A stretch of DNA of 30,860 nucleotides from a virus, in IMG/VR virus record IMGVR_UViG_3300009506_000270, positions 1 through 30,860 of that record; one strand, given 5' to 3'. Position numbers and translations under genes: made by a program. The stretch's first letter is position 1, and each line of letters begins with the position of its first letter. This document shows positions 23,017-28,972 of the stretch, in pieces. Under the pieces are notes generated by a model, which was not told the origin of the DNA, did not search any database, and saw only the letters and a program-made list of their open reading frames with translations.

Positions 23017-24277
23017 CGAACCTCCCCTTGTCGAAGTTGGGCGTCACCTCAAAGAATCCATGCCGCAGTGCCCGGTCTCCGGGTGTCGGCAGTTTGTTCT
23101 TAGGGACATAAAGGTAACGCATCTGTGGTAGGTTCAAGTCCCTGCCTATGGTGACAATGGCGTCAAGCTCACCCTGCACAGCCTGCTGTGATCCTGCGAG
23201 CTGGTGCATCTCGATCTTGGTACAGCCGTTGGCGTCGCCGCGTGCTTGATGTACCGCGATCACAGGGCAGTTCTGCTTCGCGAGCTGCCGTCCATACTCG
23301 AAGATGTCCTGCAGTTGGCCCAGCTTGTCATCACCGTACCGCTTGAAGCCCCGTATCTTATAGAGCTGGTCGAACACCATCAGCCCTACGTCATACTCAC
23401 GCAGCTTCTTGCGGATCACGCCGGGAGTAATCGGGGACTTCTCGCTGTCCACCACGATCACCTTGTCCGCGTCTCCACCCATCTGCTTCGTGTAGTTGCG
23501 CTCGGCCAGCTCCATGTTGCGCTCGATGTCCTCCAGCGTCCAGCCAATAGCAGACTGGATGATGCGCATCTTGACCGTCTCCCCCTCCTCCTCGTTATTG
23601 AAGTAGATCACCTTCTTGCCGGGCGGTAACTGCGTTGCCATATAGCTCGTCTCTTGTGCGGCGAGCGTTGACTTACCACTATCCACGAACCCGGCCAACA
23701 TCACGAAGTTGCCCTTGCGTATGGGACCAAGAGCCGACTCGATGCTCGGACTGCGCCAGTGTAGACCGTTGGCTAGGTTGGTCAGCTTCGATACCATCGT
23801 GCGCAGATCAGCAGTGACCTCGTTGCTATGCTGGTGATGCAGCCCGGCCTCAGTCTCCGCCTGTTCCACGTCGTCCACGATCTCGTCGAACAGTGGGAAG
23901 CTGGTATCGCCCGCACTGAAGCGGTCACACTTCTCTGCGATGCGGCCAGCATGGTCCCTAAGGACAAGAGACCGCAGCACCTCGGAAGCGTTGGCTCCAT
24001 TCGCCGCCTCGATTGCCCGCTTGATCAGTTCCTTGAACGCGGTGATCTTATCGTGTGCCCAGCCGACGTGCTGCACCAGCTTACAGAACTCCCAGAACAC
24101 GTCGATGTTGTCGGGCACTATGTTAGTAGCATGCGGATGCTTCGCGTACCAAGACGCAATGTCCTCGATAATGATCTTAGTCTCACCCTCCAGCAGGTGC
24201 TCGGGTGTTGTACCTGAGTATCGCTCGAACACATCACGCTTGGTCAAGAACAACCCGACCAGTGCGCTGTCGCTCAT
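23009..24277 (-). CDS. Replicative DNA helicase (RecA-fold, DnaB-like)
   Basis: I chose ATG 24277, preceded by GGGAGGAG. The 422-aa product has an N-terminal helical region (about 1-170) and a RecA-fold ATPase domain. The latter has Walker A G196FVDSGKST204, NNEEEGE after the next strand (Glu at 229-231 as candidate catalytic residue), Walker B LMVFD303, and the AVHQARG motif (H343, Q344) that is typical of DnaB-type helicases. It should unwind DNA ahead of the family A polymerase, working with the separate TOPRIM primase. Palindrome copy 9 encodes VLRD (105-108) and the near copy 8 encodes VPKN (391-394). Confidence 0.85.
   Translation of the reverse strand: MSDSALVGLFLTKRDVFERYSGTTPEHLLEGETKIIIEDIASWYAKHPHATNIVPDNIDVFWEFCKLVQHVGWAHDKITAFKELIKRAIEAANGANASEVLRSLVLRDHAGRIAEKCDRFSAGDTSFPLFDEIVDDVEQAETEAGLHHQHSNEVTADLRTMVSKLTNLANGLHWRSPSIESALGPIRKGNFVMLAGFVDSGKSTLAAQETSYMATQLPPGKKVIYFNNEEEGETVKMRIIQSAIGWTLEDIERNMELAERNYTKQMGGDADKVIVVDSEKSPITPGVIRKKLREYDVGLMVFDQLYKIRGFKRYGDDKLGQLQDIFEYGRQLAKQNCPVIAVHQARGDANGCTKIEMHQLAGSQQAVQGELDAIVTIGRDLNLPQMRYLYVPKNKLPTPGDRALRHGFFEVTPNFDKGRFDD
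23096..23107. repeat. Dispersed palindrome, copy 8 (one mismatch)
   Basis: GTTCTTAGGGAC, one base from consensus, in frame as V-P-K-N at residues 391-394 of the helicase. The frame agrees with all exact coding copies, so I count it as a degenerate member. Confidence 0.65.
23954..23965. repeat. Dispersed palindrome, copy 9
   Basis: GTCCCTAAGGAC, exact, in frame as V-L-R-D at residues 105-108 of the helicase, in its N-terminal region. Confidence 0.9.
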
Positions 24278-24467
24278 GTCTCCTCCCACTCCGCGTCTTC
24301 CTCCGCGGATCGAGTGCGGACTGCTGATCGTACAACTCCTGCTCGTCATTCATGTAGTCGGGCAGGTCGTCGGCGATGTAGTCAAGGCTGAAGGCGTGTG
24401 CCAGTGCGTCCTCGTCTGGCCCGCCATACTCGTCGGGTACTTCATGCCACGGTGTCTTGCCGATCAT
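24234..24467 (-). CDS. Small acidic protein of unknown function
   Basis: I chose ATG 24467 because it shares ATGA with the upstream gene and GAGGAG is close before it; the longer frame to 24626 lies over that gene. The 77-aa product begins MIGKTPWHEVPDEYGGPDED and is very acidic (ADDLPDYMNDEQELYD) until residue 53. Its last 24 residues are basic and come from DNA overlapping the helicase start by 44 bp. No motif recognised. A helicase loader or inhibitor of host function is conceivable but has no support beyond adjacency. Confidence 0.6.
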   Translation of the reverse strand: MIGKTPWHEVPDEYGGPDEDALAHAFSLDYIADDLPDYMNDEQELYDQQSALDPRRKTRSGRRHERQRTGRVVLDQA

Positions 24468-25123
24468 GCTGTCGGACTCCTCTCGATGTGGTGGTGCGGC
24501 AATCCCCATCCCATGAAGTCCGGGTCGCGAACTGCCCATGCGTCTACCTCGGCACCTTCGTTCTCCAGCGCCTTGTGCATTAGGCCGGGATGTTTCCCGG
24601 CGAAGCGGGCCTCGAACTGCTCCCACGTCTCGGCATGCACGTCGATGTCCCTAAGGACAGCGTTGTCGTTCTCGAACTTGCCGGTTGCCTGCTCGTCTGT
24701 GTCGGCGTCGTGGTCGATCACTAGCAGCTCGTCGGGATCAATGCCCGCCTCACGGATGCGGTCGATCAGGTCTTCCTGAGCCAGCACCTCGGCGAGCACG
24801 TCCGCCCCCAGCGGCACGATGACTCCGTTCTCGTAAGGCACATCGAGTGAATGGTGCGCCTTAGTGGCGATGTGTCCGTCGTCATTGTCGACACTCGGAC
24901 TGGCAGCGTGGAAGCGTGCGCTGCCGGAACCAAGGATCACTCCGCCAAGGAAGGACTCCATCATGTCAGCGATGCGGCGCTGTTGCACCAGCCCTCGACC
25001 TGCGAGTATGTTGCTGACCGTGTTGCGGTGTATGCCCAGCTCCGCAGCGATGTCGTTGTTCGATACGCCGCGGTCATGCATGCTGCGTATCCGGTGTGCT
25101 ACTACCAGTGTCGTGTGACTCAT
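24464..25123 (-). CDS. Helix-turn-helix DNA-binding protein
   Basis: The 219-aa protein has an N-terminal HTH (about residues 11-43, RSMHDRGVSNNDIAAELGIHRNTVSNIL) resembling those of resolvases and small regulators: a helix, then SNNDIAAELG, then a recognition helix HRNTVSNIL. The remainder is acidic with an unknown beta/alpha domain (ADVLAEVLAQEDLIDRIREAG, ELLVIDHDADTDE). GGGAGA lies 7 nt before the ATG. It is the only clear sequence-specific DNA-binding protein in the block and so a candidate reader of the dispersed palindrome, one copy of which encodes its own VLRD at 156-159. This link is inference only. Confidence 0.7.
   Translation of the reverse strand: MSHTTLVVAHRIRSMHDRGVSNNDIAAELGIHRNTVSNILAGRGLVQQRRIADMMESFLGGVILGSGSARFHAASPSVDNDDGHIATKAHHSLDVPYENGVIVPLGADVLAEVLAQEDLIDRIREAGIDPDELLVIDHDADTDEQATGKFENDNAVLRDIDVHAETWEQFEARFAGKHPGLMHKALENEGAEVDAWAVRDPDFMGWGLPHHHIERSPTA
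24647..24658. repeat. Dispersed palindrome, copy 10
   Basis: GTCCCTAAGGAC, exact, in frame as V-L-R-D at residues 156-159 of the helix-turn-helix protein. Confidence 0.9.
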
Positions 25124-25168
25124 GCGTTATCTCCCTTCCCCATTCTATGTGACGAAACTTGTGCAAGG

Positions 25169-25840
25169 CTACCACTCCGGCTCGTACAGCTCACCGGCTT
25201 GCGCCGTGCAGCGGTCAATGTCGTAGCGCAGCACGAACTCCTGCCCCTCGTACTCAACGCCACGGATCACCTGATCCACTGCCTCTGCGATCCGCCAGTA
25301 GGTGCTGTTGACTGCGCCCTGCGAGTACCGGGCGAAGCGGCGGCGGGTCTTGACCACGCCCTTGCGCATGTAGTGTAGGGCAGCACGGCGGAACTCGTGA
25401 AGCCTGCTCCGGTCGATGTCACCTGATCCTTCCATGTCTCGGACTGCCATGCGCCAGCCTTTGCGAATCGCATACTCGAACTGATCATCGAAGTCGCAGC
25501 GATTGGTGCGGGGAACTGGAGTCTTGAAGTCGACGCCGTTGTGATAACAGCGGGCCAGCTCGCATATATCAGCCGACAGGTTATCCTCGACGCTGTGGTA
25601 ACTGTGCGGTCGCAAGTACCCGGTCTGCCCCCGAACCCACATCACTCCACCAAGCGCCTCAAGCTCGTCATCCACGCTGCCGATACTGCGCACGCCGTTC
25701 GGATGTTCGAGCAAGTCATGCGCAATCAGCAGCCCCTCGTTGGCTACCATCGGGTAGTCCATCAAGCGGACGCCCTCGACCAACAGGCCCAGCTCACCAG
25801 TTGCCCGGTCTTCGCGGGCGATCAACTTCACAGCTTTCAT
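25169..25840 (-). CDS. Unknown 223-aa phage protein
   Basis: I do not recognise a family. The N-terminus reads like a beta-rich domain (MKAVKLIAREDRATGELGLLV), followed by NEGLLIAHDLLEHPNG and SVDDELEALGGVMWVRG (about 34-70). A basic helical region comes later (RRAALHYMRKGVVKTRRRFARYSQG). The His-Asp in LIAHDLLEH and DDELEAL suggest a possible metal site, but I cannot name an enzyme. It lies 45 bp upstream of the helix-turn-helix gene; that gap shows no clear promoter or terminator. Confidence 0.65.
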   Translation of the reverse strand: MKAVKLIAREDRATGELGLLVEGVRLMDYPMVANEGLLIAHDLLEHPNGVRSIGSVDDELEALGGVMWVRGQTGYLRPHSYHSVEDNLSADICELARCYHNGVDFKTPVPRTNRCDFDDQFEYAIRKGWRMAVRDMEGSGDIDRSRLHEFRRAALHYMRKGVVKTRRRFARYSQGAVNSTYWRIAEAVDQVIRGVEYEGQEFVLRYDIDRCTAQAGELYEPEW

Positions 25841-26034
25841 AGGTGTACCTCCACGCCAATATGGCGGTTGATGAACTTGAATGCCAGCCTGAACCCGGAC
25901 ACGGGGTTATCCAGTGGTCGCGACAGGAACTCCGGCGTAGGCCGGGGAGGCTGGCAGCGCAGCGGCGTTATGATCACGCCCGGCGTCAGCGAGTAGCAGT
26001 GCATGCGATAGTTACAGGTCTTCACGATCTTCAT
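25837..26034 (-). CDS. Small protein of unknown function
   Basis: I chose ATG 26034, with GAGGAG 9 nt upstream; the longer frame lacks such support. The 65-aa product (MKIVKTCNYRMHCYSLTPGV start, ending FINRHIGVEVHL) has two cysteines near the N-terminus and a Pro/Arg-rich middle. It overlaps the downstream gene by ATGA and follows a 52-aa gene by 2 bp, so it fits the operon. No function can be proposed. Confidence 0.65.
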   Translation of the reverse strand: MKIVKTCNYRMHCYSLTPGVIITPLRCQPPRPTPEFLSRPLDNPVSGFRLAFKFINRHIGVEVHL

Positions 26035-26036
26035 GG

Positions 26037-26195
26037 TTATTGCTCCTCTACCGCACGCTTCGGGATATGAATCGTGGCACGCACCACATACTCGTCGCCC
26101 TCCTCCCACACATCCTCATACCAATTGTCGCCGACATTGATGCGGGTGTCGCATTCGTAGGCAAAGCGGGCAAGTTTCAATGCTTCGCTTTTCAT
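26037..26195 (-). CDS. Very small acidic protein
   Basis: A 52-aa frame (MKSEALKLARFAYECDTRIN start, then YEDVWEEGDEYVVRATIHIP) begins with an ATG that shares ATGA with the HD-protein stop and ends 2 bp before the next ATG. The sequence has the look of a small alpha-beta fold with a conserved-seeming WEEGDEY turn. It fills what would otherwise be a 157-bp gap. No family recognised. Confidence 0.65.
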   Translation of the reverse strand: MKSEALKLARFAYECDTRINVGDNWYEDVWEEGDEYVVRATIHIPKRAVEEQ

Positions 26196-26770
26196 CGGTT
26201 CATCTCCAGTATCAGGGTCGCCAGCTCCCGCAGCTCGGGACGGGCCAGCGTCAGGTTGTTTACAAGGCGGGCCTTCTCGCGCAGATACACTACTGAGAAG
26301 TCCGGGTCATATCGTGTGATGCTGCATGAGTTATCGCACAGGTCCGCCATCTTGATCGTCTGTACCTCCCAGCACTCTTGGCTGAGACGTACCCGCTCCG
26401 CATCCTTGCGTGTCTGTCGGTTGCCATGCACCTTCGGGTCAGTGTACACATCAGTCAGCCCTTTGACGAAGCGAGCCACTCGAAAGCTGAAGTGCTCGGC
26501 TATGTCGGCCTGCGTGACGTGCGTGTCCTCGACCACATCATGCAGATACGCGGCCTCAATCATGTCGATGTCTGGAAATACCTCGGCAACGAGGCGGGCC
26601 ACATTCATTGGATGCACGATGTATGGATCGTTTGTGTACTTACGGGTCTGCCAGCCATGCGCCTCGGCTGCAAACCGCAGCGCATGATCCAATGCCTCCG
26701 GCGAACGCGGCAGCACCTCACGGTGCCACCGTTCCTGATCCTCGATCAGTGCTAGTGTTTGCTCGTTCAT
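26192..26770 (-). CDS. HD-domain protein, (p)ppGpp hydrolase-like (SpoT/MESH1 type)
   Basis: The 192-aa protein matches the hydrolase half of RelA/SpoT-type enzymes: AAEAHGWQTRKYTNDPYIVHPMNVA (H38, H53), AAYLHDVVEDT (H77, D78, E81, D82), FSFRVARFVKGLTDV, then a late KMADLCDN (D143). These are the metal-binding and nucleotide-site residues of MESH1/SpoT HD domains. There is no synthetase or TGS domain, so it would be a small stand-alone hydrolase that lowers (p)ppGpp or a related nucleotide, possibly blocking the host stringent response. Substrate is inference. It shares ATGA with the ligase gene upstream and the 52-aa gene downstream. Confidence 0.8.
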   Translation of the reverse strand: MNEQTLALIEDQERWHREVLPRSPEALDHALRFAAEAHGWQTRKYTNDPYIVHPMNVARLVAEVFPDIDMIEAAYLHDVVEDTHVTQADIAEHFSFRVARFVKGLTDVYTDPKVHGNRQTRKDAERVRLSQECWEVQTIKMADLCDNSCSITRYDPDFSVVYLREKARLVNNLTLARPELRELATLILEMNR

Positions 26771-27642
26771 AAATCCCTCGCATCTCTGAAACCAATGAAC
26801 ACGGGGAAGCGCGGCTTGTCTTTCATTCCGCTTGGCTGGTACTTGAACTTCACCAGCTTGCCCCGCAGTTGCGGACGGTTGTACCAGATCATTGTGCGGG
26901 TAGCCTCGTCAAACCCGCTGCCAACTTCGAGCTGCCCCCACTGTGTATCCAGCACCAGCGCACCCAGCGTGTCCTTAGGGACAAGTCCTTCCTTCGACAT
27001 GCCACGCTTGCCCGTCACGGGGTCGGGTGGGTTGGTGTTCTCCATCTGTTCCACGTAACCCACGATCTTACCCTCGGCGTCCTCGAAGCGCTTGACCTTG
27101 AGCAGGATGCCCTCGTTCATGGTGCTGCGTCCCGCCTTGTATCTGCCTCCGGGGTCGCGGATCATTACACCCTCGTACCCATGCTGCACACAATACTCCT
27201 CGAACTCAGCCAGCTCGTCCGGGTTACTGCACCACACCTGCGGAATGACCTTTACGAACTCGTTACCTTCCACCTGATTCTTTGCAGCGTCTATGCGTGT
27301 AGTGAACTCCGCATCTATCACACCATCTCCGATGTGGTCGAAGACAAGGAACTCGAAGTGCGGAGTCCCAGTCCTGCGCATCACATCACCACTGCACACA
27401 TTGAAGGGATTTACTTGTCCGTCTTCATTCAGCGTCACAAGTTCACCATCAAGATTGGCAGCATTGTACATCGACTGCAGGGTATTGCGAATGAAGTCAT
27501 TGGCAATGGGTTTAAGATTACGGGACAGAGCTACGCCTTTGTAGGTCACGCATCTGATACCGTCCAGCTTCGGAGAAGCAAGTACAGGATACTTCACTTT
27601 CTCCAGTACAGCATTAACAGCAAGCAATGGTTTACTGAACAT
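26767..27642 (-). CDS. ATP-dependent DNA ligase
   Basis: The 291-aa protein has all core motifs of small ATP-dependent ligases: motif I K25LDG (Lys25 receives AMP), SRNLKPI, LDGEL (E67), FLVFDHI, YEGVMIRDP (motif IV), LLKVKRF (motif V), then an OB-like domain. It lacks the extra N-terminal DNA-binding domain of larger ligases, as in T7-like phage enzymes. It seals nicks between Okazaki fragments. GGAG lies upstream of the ATG, and the GTAC repeat block lies just before it. Palindrome copy 11 encodes VPKD at residues 221-224, in the linker to the OB domain. Confidence 0.9.
   Translation of the reverse strand: MFSKPLLAVNAVLEKVKYPVLASPKLDGIRCVTYKGVALSRNLKPIANDFIRNTLQSMYNAANLDGELVTLNEDGQVNPFNVCSGDVMRRTGTPHFEFLVFDHIGDGVIDAEFTTRIDAAKNQVEGNEFVKVIPQVWCSNPDELAEFEEYCVQHGYEGVMIRDPGGRYKAGRSTMNEGILLKVKRFEDAEGKIVGYVEQMENTNPPDPVTGKRGMSKEGLVPKDTLGALVLDTQWGQLEVGSGFDEATRTMIWYNRPQLRGKLVKFKYQPSGMKDKPRFPVFIGFRDARDL
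26971..26982. repeat. Dispersed palindrome, copy 11
   Basis: GTCCTTAGGGAC, exact, in frame as V-P-K-D at residues 221-224 of the DNA ligase. Confidence 0.9.
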
Positions 27643-27736
27643 CTCTTGTCTCCAGTTACAGAGCTACGCCTTTAGGGCTACGCTCTTAGCTACAGTACTA
27701 GTACTAGTACAGTACTTAGTTACTAGTACAGTACTG
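27643..27736. repeat. Intergenic block of direct and inverted repeats
   Basis: This 94-bp gap is the longest in the minus-strand block. It holds a pair of near-identical 13-mers (GCTACGCCTTTAG at 27663-27675 and GCTACGCTCTTAG at 27677-27689) and an exact 15-bp direct repeat, TACTAGTACAGTACT (27702-27716 and 27721-27735). It also holds the palindrome AGTACTAGTACT (27694-27705) and outer inverted arms ACAGTACT/AGTACTGT (27692, 27730). It is much more AT-rich than its surroundings. A promoter/operator, origin or recombination site is plausible; no clear sigma-70 promoter was identified by eye. Confidence 0.75.
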
Positions 27737-27934
27737 TTATGGTAATGGTATCTGCATGTCCCGTATTGCTTGGAACATATCCCATAGCAGCCGGATATAC
27801 TGCTCGTCCTTCTGTCCCTCGATGCGATACGTCTCCCGCATGAGGAACTGCCATTGTCCGAGTGTGTCACAGCGCTGCTCGATGTCAATAAGGTGCAGCG
27901 GTGACGCGCAGCACAGACGCTTACGCGCAGCCAC
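27737..27934 (-). CDS. Small protein of unknown function (GTG start)
   Basis: A 65-aa frame starts at GTG 27934 and overlaps the previous frame by 14 bp. The product has an N-terminal basic, Cys-containing part (ARKRLCCASPLHLIDIEQRC) and a helical part (YIRLLWDMFQAIRDMQ). The ribosome site is weak (GAGTGGGG at about 10-15 nt). It ends at the border of the GTAC repeat block. No family recognised. Moderate confidence from frame and packing only. Confidence 0.5.
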   Translation of the reverse strand: MAARKRLCCASPLHLIDIEQRCDTLGQWQFLMRETYRIEGQKDEQYIRLLWDMFQAIRDMQIPLP

Positions 27935-28211
27935 GGTACGTGCCCCACTCTCGGTCGTAGTCCTGCCAGCCCTCGGGGCATACGTCCTCGAACTTGTCCC
28001 TAAGGACGCCGGTCAAGTAGCCTCCATCCCCGAAGATAGGAGAAGTCAACAGGCTTGAATCTCCCCCGCTGCTCGTCGAAGTAATGCTGTCCAACAAAAG
28101 CATCGTCTGTCCTCGCAGCAGCAGGCCCACTTGCTCCTGCGTCAGGGTTATCATCAGTGCCGAGTAGCTCGTCAGCACTAGGGTCAGGCTCAGTATCAAT
28201 CGCTGTATCAT
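27921..28211 (-). CDS. Alternate-frame ORF whose end is probably the displaced C-terminus of the upstream gene
   Basis: The frame can start at 28211 (96 aa, hydrophobic N-terminus), but that half overlaps the well-supported gene at 28419-28000. Its last 40 residues (GYLTGVLRDKFEDVCPEGW, then YDREWGTYRGCA) read like a natural protein end. If one C of the CCCC run at 28028-28031 is removed, the upstream gene continues smoothly as FSYLRDGGYLTGVLRDKF, giving one 165-aa protein from 28419 to 27921. Palindrome copy 12 is in the usual VLRD register only in this frame. I therefore read it as the continuation of a frameshifted gene rather than a separate gene. Confidence 0.4.
   Translation of the reverse strand: MIQRLILSLTLVLTSYSALMITLTQEQVGLLLRGQTMLLLDSITSTSSGGDSSLLTSPIFGDGGYLTGVLRDKFEDVCPEGWQDYDREWGTYRGCA
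27996..28007. repeat. Dispersed palindrome, copy 12
   Basis: GTCCCTAAGGAC, exact. In the 27921-28211 frame it encodes V-L-R-D like the other copies; in the 28000-28419 frame the TAG stop lies inside it. Confidence 0.9.
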
Positions 28212-28419
28212 GTGTCACCTCGTCTTCGGTTGTGGTTCCGCAGAGTCCAGCACTGGCGCCCTGCGTCGGTTGCTGTGTGTCCTGCTGCTTTTGCAGTACT
28301 CGCACGGGCCGTTGTTCCTGCACCCGTTCGTGTATCGTTTCGACTTGTTGATCTTGCGGTGCTTCATGCTTACCTCCGATCGCCTCCTCGTACAATTCAA
28401 GGAACGTCTTGCGTGTCAT
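28000..28419 (-). CDS. Hydrophilic protein of unknown function, probably frameshifted near its end
   Basis: I chose ATG 28419, which shares TGATG with the upstream stop. The 139-aa product as encoded starts MTRKTFLELYEEAIGGKHEA and is rich in Gln, Thr, Asp and Pro with little predicted structure. It ends FKPVDFSYLRGWRLLDRRP at a TAG that lies inside palindrome copy 12. The last nine residues are likely an artefact of a one-base shift at the 28028-28031 C run; removal of one C gives a 165-aa protein ending YDREWGTYRGCA. Function unknown. A sequencing error, a real mutation or a programmed shift would each explain this. Confidence 0.6.
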   Translation of the reverse strand: MTRKTFLELYEEAIGGKHEAPQDQQVETIHERVQEQRPVRVLQKQQDTQQPTQGASAGLCGTTTEDEVTHDTAIDTEPDPSADELLGTDDNPDAGASGPAAARTDDAFVGQHYFDEQRGRFKPVDFSYLRGWRLLDRRP

Positions 28420-28745
28420 CACCATGTCCACTTGTACTTGACCACCACCATGTCGAGTGCGGTCTCGTGCTCGTCAGTGAACGGGAACCCACGCAGCCAG
28501 TTGCTCGTATGCTGGTAGAAGACTGACACGTTCTTCCACTCCCTACCCACCTCGAACTGTGCCACCGGATTGCTGCCCTTCCATGAATAGAGCTGCTCGT
28601 CCATCTGCTCAGACCACGGTGTCCGATGCGGAGCATAGCCCGCCGCCACGCTGGCGAACCACCGGCCATCGGCATGCGCCGGACTTGTGGCCCACATAAA
28701 CAGCAGTATAACAAACACCAGTACAGTGCCTCTCAATTTAACCAT
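28419..28745 (-). CDS. Exported protein with outer-membrane-like C-terminus
   Basis: The 108-aa protein has a clear Sec signal peptide (MVKLRGTVLVFVILLFMWATSPAHA, cleavage likely after residue 25, AHA/DG). The mature part of about 83 residues has alternating strand patterns (RWFASVAAGYAPHRTPW, VAQFEVGREWKNVSVFYQHTSNW) and ends VVVKYKWTW, with a C-terminal aromatic as in outer-membrane barrels. QHTSN followed by Glu 13-15 residues later echoes the HxSN...E arrangement of PagL lipid A deacylases, but the protein is too short for a full eight-strand barrel. GGGGAGG precedes the ATG. Surface modification or exclusion of other phages is possible. Confidence 0.65.
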   Translation of the reverse strand: MVKLRGTVLVFVILLFMWATSPAHADGRWFASVAAGYAPHRTPWSEQMDEQLYSWKGSNPVAQFEVGREWKNVSVFYQHTSNWLRGFPFTDEHETALDMVVVKYKWTW

Positions 28746-28759
28746 AGTTTAATCCTCCC

Positions 28760-28972
28760 CTACCACTCGATAGGCTTGCGGGGCCGCTCGTCCCTAAGGA
28801 CACGCAGCGTTACAATCGGCTGGTTCAGTACGTCGGCCACCTTGCGGGCGGTAACGCTGGCCTGCCACTCGGTCTTGTTGGGGATCAGGAAGTGTACGTT
28901 CCCCATGCTTCCAGCCGGATCGAAGCGGGTATAGAAGTTCTGCTTGTCGCCGACATTGATCTGTCTACTCAT
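28760..28972 (-). CDS. Small protein of unknown function
   Basis: I chose ATG 28972, which shares ATGA with the primase stop; AGGAGG lies about 10 nt upstream. The 70-aa product (MSRQINVGDKQNFYTRFDPA, then FLIPNKTEWQASVTARKVAD) looks like a small alpha-beta fold, with a final basic tail containing the palindrome-encoded VLRD. No family recognised. It lies in the primase-proximal part of the operon. Confidence 0.7.
   Translation of the reverse strand: MSRQINVGDKQNFYTRFDPAGSMGNVHFLIPNKTEWQASVTARKVADVLNQPIVTLRVLRDERPRKPIEW
28790..28801. repeat. Dispersed palindrome, copy 13
   Basis: GTCCCTAAGGAC, exact, in frame as V-L-R-D near the C-terminus of the 70-aa protein. Confidence 0.9.

Noticed and set aside
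23940-24779. 279-aa open frame on the plus strand opposite the helicase and helix-turn-helix genes
   Set aside because: The minus-strand genes have clear motifs and overlaps; the plus frame is Cys/Ser/Arg-rich shadow sequence.
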